Below, piece after piece: positions 46,913 through 57,972 of a stretch of DNA of 64,000 bases (the stretch's first letter is position 1; every line of letters begins with the position of its first letter). The notes beneath the pieces are model-generated. The model saw only the letters and a program-made list of their open reading frames with translations, was not told the origin of the DNA and ran no database searches. A program made the translations under genes and the position numbers. This DNA is from Halobacteriovorax marinus (GTDB lineage Bacteria > Bdellovibrionota > Bacteriovoracia > Bacteriovoracales > Bacteriovoracaceae): NCBI GenBank assembly GCA_002163155.1, contig MAAO01000005.1:103874-167873 (forward strand), given 5' to 3'.

Positions 46913-48559
46913 TTAGGCATTCTTTATTTCAAGATTTTCTTTTATAAAGAATGTTATAGTTTCACGTAAGGTTTTAGAACAAAGTGGTTTTGGTAAATGT
47001 GCATTAAAACCTGAAGAAAGATAACAATCAACATCTTCCTTTAAAACATTAGCTGAGACGGCCACTATTGGAGTGGCCATTTTTTTTGTTTCAACTTCGT
47101 AGTTCCTCATATGTACCGTAGCTTCCAACCCATTCATTATAGGCATACTTATATCCATTAAAACTATGTCGTATTCATTGGATTTAAAGAGCTCAACTCC
47201 CTGTTGACCATTCTTTCCAATATCTACTTTAATAGACATTTTTTCTAGATACTTAGTCATCAGTTTAATAATGACATTATTATCTTCACACAAGAGAACT
47301 TTAATAGAACTTAAATCAATCTGTGATAAAGGTTCTACATTAAATTCTTTCTTTTCATCTAAGAGCGAAATGTTTGATGATTCCTCCATTGGAAGAGAAA
47401 TACTAAAAGTAGATCCAACTCCGGGATTAGATTTAACTTCTACAACTCCACCCCATAGAGCAGTGAGTCTCTTCACAATACTTAAGCCAAGTCCTGTTCC
47501 ACCAAATTTTCTTGTCGTAGATGTATCGGCTTGAGAAAAAGAGTCAAAAATTAATTCTAATTTACTTTCTTCGATACCAATCCCTGTATCAATAACTTCG
47601 AATAGAAGATCACCTTGTGACTTTCTGGAAACGTTTAAGGTGATAGTTCCAACTTCTGTAAATTTAAGTGCATTGCTAATTAAATTTGATAAGATTTGTC
47701 TTAAGCGATGAGAATCACCGAGGTAAAATACAATAACTTCCTTATCAATCTTCAAATCAAGCTTAATGTTTTTTTTCTGTGCTTCATTGGAATAGAGCTT
47801 AATAGTTGTTTCAAGAAAATCGCGTAAATTAAAATCAATTTTTTCAACTTCAACCATTCCTGAATCAAGTTTCGAGAATGTAAGAATATCATTGATAATG
47901 CAAACAAGTCCCTGACCTGAAACTTTTATTAGATCAAGAAATTCTAATTTCTCATAGTTGTCTTCTTTCTCAATTAATAAATCAGTAAAACCTAATATGG
48001 CACTCATAGGTGTTCTAATTTCGTGGCTCATTGTTGAGAGAAAAATTCCCTTTGCTTCAGAAATTTTCTTTAATTCATTATTTTTCTCTTCTAGCGCTCT
48101 CTGATGTTTTCTAAGTCCAGTATTGGCCAATTCTAAATTAATTTGATGGGTAATGAGTTCATTTTCAAGATTTGCTTTCTCAATTGCATTGCCAACAACT
48201 TTTTGCATGGTCTCACTATTGACGTGGTCCTTTACTATATAGTCCACAACTCCAGCTTTTAAGGCCTCTACGGCAACTTCTTCATTACCAGCTCCTGTCA
48301 GCATAATGATAGGGACAACTCTATCTCTCTCTCTGTGCAAATCATGTATTAATGACAATCCATTTTGATCAGGGAGAAGATAATCAAGTAGCACTAAGTC
48401 AGGAGAATATTCAATAAATAGTCTTAGCCCCTCTCTTGCAGTACTAGCTTCAAAGAAATGATAACTCCCCTTACCGCTGGTTAAGCAATCACAATAGAAT
48501 TCCCTATCATCAGGGTTATCATCAATGATAAGAATGGTTTTTTTTAGATTCTCATTCAA
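46913..48559 (-). CDS. Hybrid histidine kinase, REC-HisKA-HATPase-REC
   Basis: ILIIDDNPDDRE...LLDYLLPDQNG; FLSTMSHEIRTPMSAILGF; DTGIGI and GGTGLGLSI; C-terminal LCEDNNVI...LMDISMPIMNG. Confidence 0.93.
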   Translation of the reverse strand: MNENLKKTILIIDDNPDDREFYCDCLTSGKGSYHFFEASTAREGLRLFIEYSPDLVLLDYLLPDQNGLSLIHDLHRERDRVVPIIMLTGAGNEEVAVEALKAGVVDYIVKDHVNSETMQKVVGNAIEKANLENELITHQINLELANTGLRKHQRALEEKNNELKKISEAKGIFLSTMSHEIRTPMSAILGFTDLLIEKEDNYEKLEFLDLIKVSGQGLVCIINDILTFSKLDSGMVEVEKIDFNLRDFLETTIKLYSNEAQKKNIKLDLKIDKEVIVFYLGDSHRLRQILSNLISNALKFTEVGTITLNVSRKSQGDLLFEVIDTGIGIEESKLELIFDSFSQADTSTTRKFGGTGLGLSIVKRLTALWGGVVEVKSNPGVGSTFSISLPMEESSNISLLDEKKEFNVEPLSQIDLSSIKVLLCEDNNVIIKLMTKYLEKMSIKVDIGKNGQQGVELFKSNEYDIVLMDISMPIMNGLEATVHMRNYEVETKKMATPIVAVSANVLKEDVDCYLSSGFNAHLPKPLCSKTLRETITFFIKENLEIKNA

Positions 48560-48570
48560 AGAAGTAGTCC

Positions 48571-49005
48571 TTAAGTATTCTTAGGTAAGAGAGAGAGTTC
48601 GAAAACAAATCCCTTCATGACTTTTAAGGCCTCAATAAAACCATCAAAATCTGCAGGTTTTGGAATATAACTATTGGCACCAAATTTATAGCAATCTTCC
48701 ACATCCCGCTCGGATTCAGAAGTTGTGAGAATAAAAACAGGAATCGACTGAAGTTCAAAATCACTCTTAACAATCCTCAAAACTTCTCTTCCATCAATAC
48801 CTGGCATATTGAGGTCAAGAAGAATGAGATCAGGTCTTTTGGGATTTCCTTGACGTCCATTCTTATTAAGATAATCTAGCGCCTCTTGACCATCTTTACA
48901 GCGAACTAATTCATTTATAATTTCAACTTCTTTAAAAGATTCAGATAAAACTTCATAGTCATCATCACAATCTTCCACCACAAGTATTAATTTACTCATT
49001 TCCAT
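48571..49005 (-). CDS. Single-domain response regulator (Rcp1-like)
   Basis: LVVEDCDDDYEVL, LILLDLNMPGIDGREVL, IPVFILTTSESERDVEDCY. Confidence 0.93.
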   Translation of the reverse strand: MEMSKLILVVEDCDDDYEVLSESFKEVEIINELVRCKDGQEALDYLNKNGRQGNPKRPDLILLDLNMPGIDGREVLRIVKSDFELQSIPVFILTTSESERDVEDCYKFGANSYIPKPADFDGFIEALKVMKGFVFELSLLPKNT

Positions 49006-49007
49006 AT

Positions 49008-50774
49008 CTACTCCTCTCCTAACTTAAAATAGAAAGTTGATCCAATATTTATATCAGAATCAATCCAAATAATTCCGTCATGATGATCTATAATTTTTTT
49101 AACGATGGTAAGTCCTGCTCCTGTACCTCCGCCATACTCATCCTTAGCATGAAGTCTTTTAAATATTTTAAAAATGTTTAATTTATGTTCTTCGGGAATT
49201 CCGATGCCGTTATCTCTTACATATATTGTAGGTCCAAAAGACTTACGAGATTCAGCTCCGGGAGAGATAAGAAAATGAGAAATTCCAATATCTATAATCT
49301 TATTTTTCTTTTCATTATATTTGATTCCATTAGAAATAAGGTTGGTAAAAAGTTCAGTTAATTTGACCTTATCCCCTTGAATGTCAGGAAGATTCGCTAC
49401 GTTTAATTGAACATTCTCTTCTTTAATTCTAACTTCAAGATTTTCAATTGCATCATCGACAATCTCATTTAAGCTCACAACTTCGTTCTGTGTACGCTCC
49501 TTCTCAATTTGAGAATACTTAAGAAGCGACTTAACTAAATCTTCCATACGATTAGCTAAATTTGTAACTCGTTCAATCCGAGCAATACCCTTCTCCGTTA
49601 TATCAGCCCCGCAATCCCGCTTTAGAAACATAATATTGCTCTTAATTCCCCGGAGTGGTTCTTTAAGATCATGGGAAGCAATATAAGTGAAATCATCTAA
49701 ATCACGATTCCTCTTCAAGAGTTGATCCGATATTCTTTCAGCCGTTTTAAATGTACGAATATATTCGAAAGCTAAACCTGCAAAAGGAATCATATAGGAA
49801 AATATTTTTAAGAAGTGAGCAATATTAAAATGATTATCGAATAATGCTGTTGAACCTAAGGCCATATGAATCTGTACAGCAAGATCAGCTACCGTACTTA
49901 GAAGAAGAGAATGAAGAAAAGGCCCCGGCCGTCTATTAAAAAAGACCCAATAAAATAAGGCCCCTAAGCAAAAGACTAGGAATGGATACACATCCCAAGG
50001 TCTTGTGATTATGTTACCTGGGAAAGTAGTTTGCGGTAAATTCTCTGATGTTGCGGCTAAATGAATAGTCACATAAGCCGCAACCATAAAGACCAAACTT
50101 GTCAGTGCAATGAGCTGAGTTCCATATTTTACTGAAGTGCTTTTCTTTCTAAAAAGAAAAACACTCACTCCCACTAAACAGATAATAGAGTTGAACAAAC
50201 GACAAATGGCCCAAGTAAATGGGATAAGGTTCTCATTGGGAGCAGCCGCTTCTATCAGTCTAGTGGCCGCTAGTGTATGAAAGGCATCCATGAATCCAGC
50301 GCAGAGCAGTGCCACTGCAATAATTGGCGTTGCAGGGTCTCTTTTAATTGCATAGTGAGTAAAGGCCAAGACAACAGTTAATATGGCCGTAGTAAATGCA
50401 GCCCATTCAAGCAGAGCGTGAGTAAAAGCACCATTTAGTATATTAAAGCGATGATCTACAACATTGATTATTTTAGCTGCATCGAGGCTAACTTTTGGTG
50501 AAGAAAAATCTATTCCAAGAAAATTTAAAAATATAGGAAGTATGCAGACAATGAAAACACCATAAACCATGATATTTGGTAACTTCTGTGAATTTATATA
50601 TTCCGAAGAATGTTTCTTCTTTCCATATATGATATCTATGAATGGACGCATCCAGCCAACATGTCCCCTTACTTGATGATGAACAGAACTCTCCGCATGA
50701 CTCATTTCTAATTGAACTTCCAGAGCAGGTTCAAACTTTTCTTCAAGGGCCTGTGCTTGTCTTGCTTCTTTCAT
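49008..50774 (-). CDS. Membrane sensor histidine kinase with multi-TM N-terminal sensor (MASE-like)
   Basis: Several hydrophobic TM segments, then FTYIASHDLKEPLRGI, VRDNGIGIPEEH and GGGTGAGLTIVKKI. Confidence 0.88.
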   Translation of the reverse strand: MKEARQAQALEEKFEPALEVQLEMSHAESSVHHQVRGHVGWMRPFIDIIYGKKKHSSEYINSQKLPNIMVYGVFIVCILPIFLNFLGIDFSSPKVSLDAAKIINVVDHRFNILNGAFTHALLEWAAFTTAILTVVLAFTHYAIKRDPATPIIAVALLCAGFMDAFHTLAATRLIEAAAPNENLIPFTWAICRLFNSIICLVGVSVFLFRKKSTSVKYGTQLIALTSLVFMVAAYVTIHLAATSENLPQTTFPGNIITRPWDVYPFLVFCLGALFYWVFFNRRPGPFLHSLLLSTVADLAVQIHMALGSTALFDNHFNIAHFLKIFSYMIPFAGLAFEYIRTFKTAERISDQLLKRNRDLDDFTYIASHDLKEPLRGIKSNIMFLKRDCGADITEKGIARIERVTNLANRMEDLVKSLLKYSQIEKERTQNEVVSLNEIVDDAIENLEVRIKEENVQLNVANLPDIQGDKVKLTELFTNLISNGIKYNEKKNKIIDIGISHFLISPGAESRKSFGPTIYVRDNGIGIPEEHKLNIFKIFKRLHAKDEYGGGTGAGLTIVKKIIDHHDGIIWIDSDINIGSTFYFKLGEE

Positions 50775-50952
50775 TTCTCATTCCAATTGCAATATTTAAT
50801 ATGATTTTTGTATTCCAAAGATCGATATCAATTCTACAATTATTTTTTTTTCTTGTTTGAGAAAGAAGAAGGAAAGAGGTGAAAATGAGTTTAGCTTAAA
50901 GATATTAACGCGAAACTGTAATTTAGAGAGAAACACTTTGATATAGTAAGAA

Positions 50953-50976
50953 TGGCCTTGTTAGATAACAAGGCCA
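50953..50976 (-). terminator. Hairpin downstream of bamB-like gene
   Basis: TGGCCTTGTTA-GA-TAACAAGGCCA, perfect 11-bp stem; weak T-tract. Confidence 0.55.
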
Positions 50977-50991
50977 GAACATTTTAGAGAA

Positions 50992-52095
50992 TTATTTAAA
51001 AATATATAATCGATTTCTTGAACTGATAGCAGCGAGATAATTCTCACCGACTTCAAGCTCACCCAAGACACCACTATAAGCATGTCCCAAGTCAAAAGTA
51101 GATTGAATTGAAAGGTCATCCTGACTAAGAAGTAGTATTTCCTTTTTAACAGAACTTACCGCTAGTCCACCTTTCCAAGGAATGATGCTACTTAGAACAG
51201 ATTTATTAATCATGACTTTACTTTCTTCCATTAAATTCTTATCGAGTTTGAGAATTTCGCCAAAGATAGTCGAGACATAGAGTTTCCCACCATGAACAAG
51301 TGGGCTTCTAGAGATCTTATAAGGAAATCTTCGTAGAATTTCTCCTGAGTTTGGTTCAATCATTACAAGCTCTCCATTAATAGAACCTGCAAAGAGTCTC
51401 GAATTGAAAAGAATTGGAGAAGAATCAACATCTACAAATTTACTACCTGTAGAGAGTTTTCTTTCCCAAAGAATCACACCTTCTTCTAAACTAAAAGCTG
51501 CAAGAGATCCATCAGCAAAACCAATGTAAACTCTATTCTTAAAGATCAAAGGTTTTGAAGCTCTTTGAACAGTCGTCAAATAAGGGACAGACCTCTTATA
51601 GGTCCAAAGAATTTTCCCAGTAGTCACATCTAGACAAAAGACTTTATGATTTCTTGTTTGAAAGATAACTCTGTCTTTATAAATCACACCTTGTGTCTCT
51701 ATAGAAGAACCTAGATCAACAATATATTGAGATTTTCCAGTTAGAAGATGCCGCGAGAAGATCCTTCCTTTCGCTGTACCGTAAATAACCCAATCTTTAT
51801 AAACGACAGGTTTAGAGTGATAGTCACTATCATCATACTTTGACCAAATCTTTCTACCATTTTCTAGTTGGAAAGCTTGCATGTGACCATCATTATGACC
51901 AGCATAGAGAATACCTTCGTGAATAACAGGAGAATTTAGAGCAATAGGCATGTTTCCCGTCTGGTGAGCAGGATCATTATTCTTGCTCCATACAACTGTA
52001 AACCCTGGTTGCTTTGTTTTAACTCCTTCAATCTGAGTTAAAACAGAGCAAGAAACAAAACTTAAACTAAGAATTAAAAATAAAAATTTGTGCAC
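50992..52095 (-). CDS. PQQ-like beta-propeller lipoprotein (BamB-like)
   Basis: Lipobox SFVSC; repeats such as AFQLENGRKIWSKYD, DVTTGKILWTYKR, FSLEEGVILWERKL. Confidence 0.85.
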   Translation of the reverse strand: MHKFLFLILSLSFVSCSVLTQIEGVKTKQPGFTVVWSKNNDPAHQTGNMPIALNSPVIHEGILYAGHNDGHMQAFQLENGRKIWSKYDDSDYHSKPVVYKDWVIYGTAKGRIFSRHLLTGKSQYIVDLGSSIETQGVIYKDRVIFQTRNHKVFCLDVTTGKILWTYKRSVPYLTTVQRASKPLIFKNRVYIGFADGSLAAFSLEEGVILWERKLSTGSKFVDVDSSPILFNSRLFAGSINGELVMIEPNSGEILRRFPYKISRSPLVHGGKLYVSTIFGEILKLDKNLMEESKVMINKSVLSSIIPWKGGLAVSSVKKEILLLSQDDLSIQSTFDLGHAYSGVLGELEVGENYLAAISSRNRLYIFK

Positions 52096-52763
52096 TATAG
52101 CTCCAAGTCAGCAATGTAGAGTTTAGCAAGTTTTACAAACTCAGCTTGACCTAAATTATCAATAACGAATTGAAAGTTACTCTTAGCTTTTTCCTTGTCA
52201 CCTTTTTTTAAGTAAAGACGTCCAAGATCTAAATAAGTTTTTGACTCCATAACTTTAATATTAGATTTAACTATTCTTTCTAGATCAGCAATGGCCAGAT
52301 CATTTTGAGCAAGATCTTCATGGGCTACCGCCATTCTAGAATGAACAAAGTAAACCATGAATGGATTACTTTGGTTCTCTACCGTCTTTAATACTGCAAG
52401 AGAAGATTTGATCGCATTCTGCTTATAGAGCTCATCACTAGCTATTAAGGCAAAAGGAACTAGACCAGAAAAATATTCAACTTCATTGGCCATAACAACA
52501 AAAGCATTTGTAAAATCTGCCGGAGACATTTTCTTTTCAGCAAGCTTAGTAAAGTTCGTAGTCTTAAAATTAAAAACGATTGAACCTAATTTATCATTCT
52601 TAGTTTCTGTAAAAGATGTGTATCCACCCCAAGCAAAAACTCCAATAATGATCGCAATAACAAGACCGATAATCAGTCCCATGTTTCTAGAGATGAAAGT
52701 CCCTAGTTCAGTTTCATTTAAAACATCGTCCACAGGATTGTGAGTATTAGGTGTAGTGGCCAT
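52095..52763 (-). CDS. Tetratricopeptide repeat membrane protein (YfgM-like)
   Basis: Single TM near the N-terminus, TPR-like C-terminus; 1-nt overlap with the bamB-like gene. Confidence 0.75.
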   Translation of the reverse strand: MATTPNTHNPVDDVLNETELGTFISRNMGLIIGLVIAIIIGVFAWGGYTSFTETKNDKLGSIVFNFKTTNFTKLAEKKMSPADFTNAFVVMANEVEYFSGLVPFALIASDELYKQNAIKSSLAVLKTVENQSNPFMVYFVHSRMAVAHEDLAQNDLAIADLERIVKSNIKVMESKTYLDLGRLYLKKGDKEKAKSNFQFVIDNLGQAEFVKLAKLYIADLEL

Positions 52764-52917
52764 AGAGAATTCCTTATCTTTGTATTTTGCAACGCATTAC
52801 GCTGCTTAATTAATATCCATATTAGTAATTTTACAAATTTTAGAATTCTTGCCCTAAGTTGTCAAAAATAGAAAGAATGTTTAGAATAAAAAAGAAGAAA
52901 AAAAACACAACTTTTTT

Positions 52918-53445
52918 GTGCAAGGAAGCATAATGAAAACGAACCAAAGTCATATTTGTAAGAAATTATTACTACTCATCTCTTTCATTTCAGTATTTGC
53001 AACCTCTAGTTTTGCCAATGAACGGATAGGAAGACTGGGTCTAGGCTTCTCTAACCAGTTTAAAAGTGGCATTCCTGCACTATCTTTTAAAATTCAAAAG
53101 TCTAAGTCCACTGCTCTTGGAGCACTCATTGGTTTTGACACTGACACCAGCTCTGGTGGCTGGGGTGCTGGCGTAAAGATCTTTAGAAACATATTTGATG
53201 AACCTCAATTAAATTTTTATGCTGCAATGCTTGGTGGACTTATAAATAAAAAACAAGGAGCTGGAAATGCAGCAAAGACTGGTTTTCAACTAGATTTAAC
53301 TCTCGGGAGTGAATTTAGTTTTTCTGGACTCGCAAGTATTGGCTTTAGTTTCGAGTTTGGAGTTTCATTTAATAAGGTTGATGATTTTCGCATTCAAACT
53401 GTGGGAGATTCATTCATCGTGGCCGCGGCCCATTTTTATCTATAA
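52918..53445 (+). CDS. Outer-membrane beta-barrel-like secreted protein
   Basis: Signal peptide (start may be MKTNQSH); Gly/aromatic strands; C-terminal aromatic residue AAAHFYL. Confidence 0.6.
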   Translation: MQGSIMKTNQSHICKKLLLLISFISVFATSSFANERIGRLGLGFSNQFKSGIPALSFKIQKSKSTALGALIGFDTDTSSGGWGAGVKIFRNIFDEPQLNFYAAMLGGLINKKQGAGNAAKTGFQLDLTLGSEFSFSGLASIGFSFEFGVSFNKVDDFRIQTVGDSFIVAAAHFYL

Positions 53446-53453
53446 GGGTATAG

Positions 53454-54221
53454 ATGACGTTTAAAAACTTAAGTTTAGTACTTCTTAGTTTTCTTATTTC
53501 TTTTCAATGCTTGGCCCAAGCCGGTGTAAGTGACGGCTTTAGTGCCGAAGAAGAAGATTTAAATATTGGTGGAGATATATTTTCAGATTTCAATGAAGAT
53601 ATAGAGAGTAACCAAGTCATGGAAGATGAGAGATTCTTTCGCTATGGCCGCTTCTTCACTTTCTCTTTTTCACTTGGAATTACAACCTTTAGTGGAAATA
53701 GAGGAATAGTTACAGAAAATGCAATTCCTAGTTATGGTTTACAATTAACTGTCTTTAGAGATTTTCAAACGGCTATTTCAATGGGGATTGGATTCTCTCG
53801 TCACACTATGTACTTTGATCAAACGACCTTAGAAGGCTTCAATGGAGAAGCTCCAGGTCTAGTACAGGTCGGACAACTAAGAGTTTATGTTGGCTACAAG
53901 TATTACATGGACACAGCTAATCTTGGTACGGCGATTACCTACTCTAATCCTTATTTAACTGGACGATTAGAATACTGGTACACTACGAATAAATTTATCG
54001 ACAATGAAAACATTGGAAATAGAAGCGGTGGTGGTCTTGGAGTTGGGCTTGGAGGCGGTTTAGAGTTTCCTATAAAACTCAAAGAATCCTACTTAGGAGT
54101 TGAGATACTCTATCACAACGTTAATTTTCACGATAAGAATACAGGATCTTTTCAACCAGTAGTTGATGATCTAGGTGGTGATGCCTATACTACGATGGTT
54201 TCTTATATTTGGAACTGGTAG
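53454..54221 (+). CDS. Outer-membrane beta-barrel-like protein
   Basis: Signal peptide; strands such as VYVGYKYYMD, YLGVEILYHNVNF, YTTMVSYIWNW (C-terminal aromatic). Confidence 0.65.
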   Translation: MTFKNLSLVLLSFLISFQCLAQAGVSDGFSAEEEDLNIGGDIFSDFNEDIESNQVMEDERFFRYGRFFTFSFSLGITTFSGNRGIVTENAIPSYGLQLTVFRDFQTAISMGIGFSRHTMYFDQTTLEGFNGEAPGLVQVGQLRVYVGYKYYMDTANLGTAITYSNPYLTGRLEYWYTTNKFIDNENIGNRSGGGLGVGLGGGLEFPIKLKESYLGVEILYHNVNFHDKNTGSFQPVVDDLGGDAYTTMVSYIWNW

Positions 54222-54227
54222 TTCTAA

Positions 54228-55094
54228 CTACCAGCGACCACGACAAAGAGAATTCAGTCTTTTTTCAATGCGCTTCAATGTATCATCTAACTGCGAGTCT
54301 ATAGACACACTTGGTCTCTTATAACTTTTTACAAAAGCTGCGCACTTAGTCCAGCTTGGAATAACTTTTTCGTAGATATCATCATCTCGAGAATTAATAT
54401 AAGAGAAAACTTTCTTAGAAACTTTCAGGACATCTTCATAGTCAATCCAACCACGCGCATAAAACTCTAATGCTAGATCACTTGCAGTTAAATAAGCAAT
54501 CTGACCTTTAGCAAGTTTTACCCCGCGCTTTGCCTTATCTTCCTCATATACTGAATATAGTTGATGAATGAAAGTCACTATGTTCTTCGATGAGAAACGA
54601 TCCGTCACTTTCTTATAGGCAGCGACATCATGTTGACCGTTGTCACCAATGAGAATGAAATCAAAATCCTGAGTTGAAATGATTTCTGATATTTCTTTAG
54701 CTTTAAAGTTTAATGTTGATAAATTAGCAGTTCTTCCGGCCACTGTTCCTGTTGGAAACTTAGATCTAGAAATAAACTCTCGACCAAATAATTGAAGTCT
54801 TCCAACTGCACCAGTAACATAACTAACCCAGCGCTTATTAGAATGAACCATGCCGCGTTTTGATAAACAAAACTTCTTACTGATCTTTGTTTCTTCAGCA
54901 TGACATTGAAAGGCCATATACAGTTCAGGCATGCCAATGAAAGGGTTCGTAGTACGAACCCCACCAGTCATATAACCTAGAATATGAGACCTTTTAATAG
55001 TGTCATCAATGTCTGAAATCATCATCACTTTAGCATTTAAAGAAAATGACATTAAACAAAGTAGTACCGCATAAATTTTCATTCTAATACTCAC
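54228..55094 (-). CDS. Secreted DUF2183/App1-like phosphatase domain protein
   Basis: MMISDIDDTIKRSHILGY and FDFILIGDNGQHDVAAYKKV are App1 catalytic-domain hallmarks. Confidence 0.82.
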   Translation of the reverse strand: MSIRMKIYAVLLCLMSFSLNAKVMMISDIDDTIKRSHILGYMTGGVRTTNPFIGMPELYMAFQCHAEETKISKKFCLSKRGMVHSNKRWVSYVTGAVGRLQLFGREFISRSKFPTGTVAGRTANLSTLNFKAKEISEIISTQDFDFILIGDNGQHDVAAYKKVTDRFSSKNIVTFIHQLYSVYEEDKAKRGVKLAKGQIAYLTASDLALEFYARGWIDYEDVLKVSKKVFSYINSRDDDIYEKVIPSWTKCAAFVKSYKRPSVSIDSQLDDTLKRIEKRLNSLCRGRW

Positions 55095-55112
55095 TAGCTT
55101 TTATTAGTAATC

Positions 55113-56978
55113 TTAGTCTTCAAACGAAATCATCATTTTTGATTTCTTCATTCTCTTAGAAAGTTCGTTACCTGTTCTTAGAATTAAATGCACCGGAGTG
55201 TTATCTAATTTAAATCCTTCACGAATAGCATTTCTAAGGTATCTCTTATAATTGTCAGGAACACCTTGAGACTTATTCGTAAAGAGTAAGAATGTTGGTG
55301 GTTCTGATTTAATCATAGAAGTGTACTTCACCTTAAATCTCTTTGCTCCACCGACTTTAGCAATCACTGGATTTCTTTCAACGAGGTCAAAAATAAATCT
55401 ATTCAGCTCACCTGTAGGAATATTTGTATTTCTCACAAGAACCGTCTTCTTGATTGATTCTTTAAGTTGCTTTAATCCTTTATTATGTTTTGCAGAGATT
55501 GTAATAATATCGCAAAAACTTAACCAAGGAATATCAATTCTTAAATGAGCAATCCACTCTCTCTTAGCTTTTTCATCTTTAAGATCGGCCCTTTTTAGAT
55601 CCATCTTATTAAGAGCAACGATAACTGACTTCCCTTTTTCAAGGGCAATATCAATAAGTCTTCTATCTTGATGCCCAATACCTTTAGTAGCATCAATAAG
55701 CACTACAACAATATCAGATTCAGTAATACTTCTAAGAGATCTATATACTGATTGAGACTCAACAAAACCATTTACTGATTTTTGTCTTCTAATCCCTGCA
55801 GTGTCTACGAGGTGAATAGAACGCCAATGACTTCCATCATTTTCGTCTACTTCTACTGCAACTTCTACTTGCTCTGTCGTACTTTCTTCAAGATCAGCTG
55901 GAGCTGTAAAAACTTGATCAAAATTCTTATCAAGACTTTCCTCTTCACTTCTTTCTTCACTTTGCTCAAGGAGTTGTTCTTCTAAAGAAGCGTCTACTAA
56001 ATCAGAAAGTTCATAATCAACTTCAAAGTGATCCATTCCCGCATTCTTATCAGACATTTCTTCTAAGGCATAAGCATCAACCATTTGTTGATAAACAGCA
56101 GCATTATTTTTTCTAAAATCTTCATACTGACTAAAGAGTAATCCGTCATTTTTAGAAAATCCTTGATCTTCTTCTAGGACTTTTGATTCTTTCCCAAAGA
56201 AAAGATCAAAATACCCTTCGATAGGATCAACTGTTGTTCCAGCGATATCACTAACAAGTGCTCTTTCAGAACCAACTAAGAGATTTAAAAGTGTAGACTT
56301 CCCAGCGTTTGGTGCACCAATGAGAGCAACTTTTGAAACCACTTGCTCTCTAGGTGTTACACCCATAGAGATTCCTGGAGCTTCTTTTAATTTACTCTTC
56401 GCAAACTCATTTCCAATCTCTTGAACTTTTTCTTTAAGAAGAATTATTCCACGACCGTGAGTTGAACTAGTTAAGAACATTTCATCAGAGTTTATCCCAA
56501 GAGAATAAAATTCAGCTTCTTCGCCAGCTTGATTGTCAGTGTCATACTTATTCACTACAACAAGAAATTTCTTCTTCTGTGATCTAATATAATCTGCAAT
56601 TGTTGTATCAAAAGGAAGTGCTCCTTCTCTTACATCAACCACAAAGAGAACCAAGTCAGACTCTTCAATCGCCATACGTGCGTGATCAGTCATTATATTA
56701 AAGAACTTATTTGCATTTTCTTCTTCTGTATTCTTGCCTCTTTCATCAATTCTTTCAGGATAGAAACCACCAGTATCTACAAGAATGACATCTGTAGGAT
56801 CAATATTATGATCTTCTTCAAAAGTCGTAATCTCGTAGTGACGGTCACGGGTTACACCTGGTTTATCGTGAGTGATGGCCTTGTGTTGTTTTTGGATTAA
56901 TCGATTAAAGAGGGTACTTTTCCCTACATTTGGTCTACCGATTAATGAAACTACCATAGATCTATTTTTCATCGTCAT
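55113..56978 (-). CDS. der: Ribosome biogenesis GTPase Der (EngA) with acidic insertion in G domain 2
   Basis: Two G1 motifs ([18 protein letters not shown]), NKYD and [13 protein letters not shown]-terminal KH-like domain; 621 aa. Confidence 0.94.
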   Translation of the reverse strand: MTMKNRSMVVSLIGRPNVGKSTLFNRLIQKQHKAITHDKPGVTRDRHYEITTFEEDHNIDPTDVILVDTGGFYPERIDERGKNTEEENANKFFNIMTDHARMAIEESDLVLFVVDVREGALPFDTTIADYIRSQKKKFLVVVNKYDTDNQAGEEAEFYSLGINSDEMFLTSSTHGRGIILLKEKVQEIGNEFAKSKLKEAPGISMGVTPREQVVSKVALIGAPNAGKSTLLNLLVGSERALVSDIAGTTVDPIEGYFDLFFGKESKVLEEDQGFSKNDGLLFSQYEDFRKNNAAVYQQMVDAYALEEMSDKNAGMDHFEVDYELSDLVDASLEEQLLEQSEERSEEESLDKNFDQVFTAPADLEESTTEQVEVAVEVDENDGSHWRSIHLVDTAGIRRQKSVNGFVESQSVYRSLRSITESDIVVVLIDATKGIGHQDRRLIDIALEKGKSVIVALNKMDLKRADLKDEKAKREWIAHLRIDIPWLSFCDIITISAKHNKGLKQLKESIKKTVLVRNTNIPTGELNRFIFDLVERNPVIAKVGGAKRFKVKYTSMIKSEPPTFLLFTNKSQGVPDNYKRYLRNAIREGFKLDNTPVHLILRTGNELSKRMKKSKMMISFED

Positions 56979-56982
56979 TATC

Positions 56983-57963
56983 CTATTTACTACGCCAAAC
57001 TCTATTAGAATTCGTGGCCCTTGGAAGACCTAGTTCTTCTAATATGTAATTATTCTTAAACCATTTTTCAGAAACTTTCACGTGAAGGTTTAAGTGAATT
57101 TGTCCCCCAACCATCGCTTCAATTTTCTTTCTGGCTCGCATTCCAATTTCTTTAATCATAGTACCTTTGGAACCAACAACGATGGCCCTTTGAGAAGGTC
57201 TATTTACAAGAATAGAAGCTGAAATATGAGAAGTAATCTTTGGATTCTCTTCGCCTTTTCTAGGTTTCATGTCTTTGTACTCATCAATAACTACCGCTAA
57301 TTCATACGGAAGTTCATCGTTAAGTAATTCAAATGCCTGCTCTCTAATATACTCAGTTGCAAAGAATCTTGTATTCTTATTTGAAACAGAACCATCATCG
57401 TAGTGGTGAGGCCCTGGAATTGCAGTATCAACTAATACACCAGTAAGTTTGTGCATGTTGATTCCTTCTTTTGCACTAACAACTATTCCTTTTTCGATAG
57501 CAGGAAGGATTTCCATCATCTTATCGAGAACAAGAGTTAGTGGAAGGTCTTGATAATTTTCAACACGATCACACTTAGTGAAGATAACCCAAGTTTTTAA
57601 GAACTCATCAGTTTCCATATTGTCTTTGAAGCTTTGACATTGCTCAAGCACAGGTCTTGTAAGATCAACAAGAAGTAGGTTTAAGTCAGCGCCATTAACA
57701 CCTTCTCTCGCCTGCTCATTTAATCTCTTATTTAATTCTTGGTTTGTCTTATGTAGACCCGGAGTATCTACTAAAATGATTTCAGTATGATCTACTGTGA
57801 ATACACAGTGAATTTTATTTCTTGTTGTTTGCGCCTTGGCCGTAACAACTGAAAGATCAGAACCTAGTAAGTAGTTTATAAGTGAACTCTTACCTACGTT
57901 TGGGGCACCAAGTACGGCGACCATAATCGACTTATTATCCGGATGTTGATCAATTAATAACAT
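56983..57963 (-). CDS. era: GTPase Era
   Basis: [24 protein letters not shown]-terminal KH domain [21 protein letters not shown]. Confidence 0.95.
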   Translation of the reverse strand: MLLIDQHPDNKSIMVAVLGAPNVGKSSLINYLLGSDLSVVTAKAQTTRNKIHCVFTVDHTEIILVDTPGLHKTNQELNKRLNEQAREGVNGADLNLLLVDLTRPVLEQCQSFKDNMETDEFLKTWVIFTKCDRVENYQDLPLTLVLDKMMEILPAIEKGIVVSAKEGINMHKLTGVLVDTAIPGPHHYDDGSVSNKNTRFFATEYIREQAFELLNDELPYELAVVIDEYKDMKPRKGEENPKITSHISASILVNRPSQRAIVVGSKGTMIKEIGMRARKKIEAMVGGQIHLNLHVKVSEKWFKNNYILEELGLPRATNSNRVWRSK

Positions 57964-57972
57964 GTAATCTCC

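Noticed and set aside
55782-55985. 67-aa + strand ORF opposite der insertion
   Set aside because: Antisense to an intact conserved gene with no start signals or recognisable motifs.
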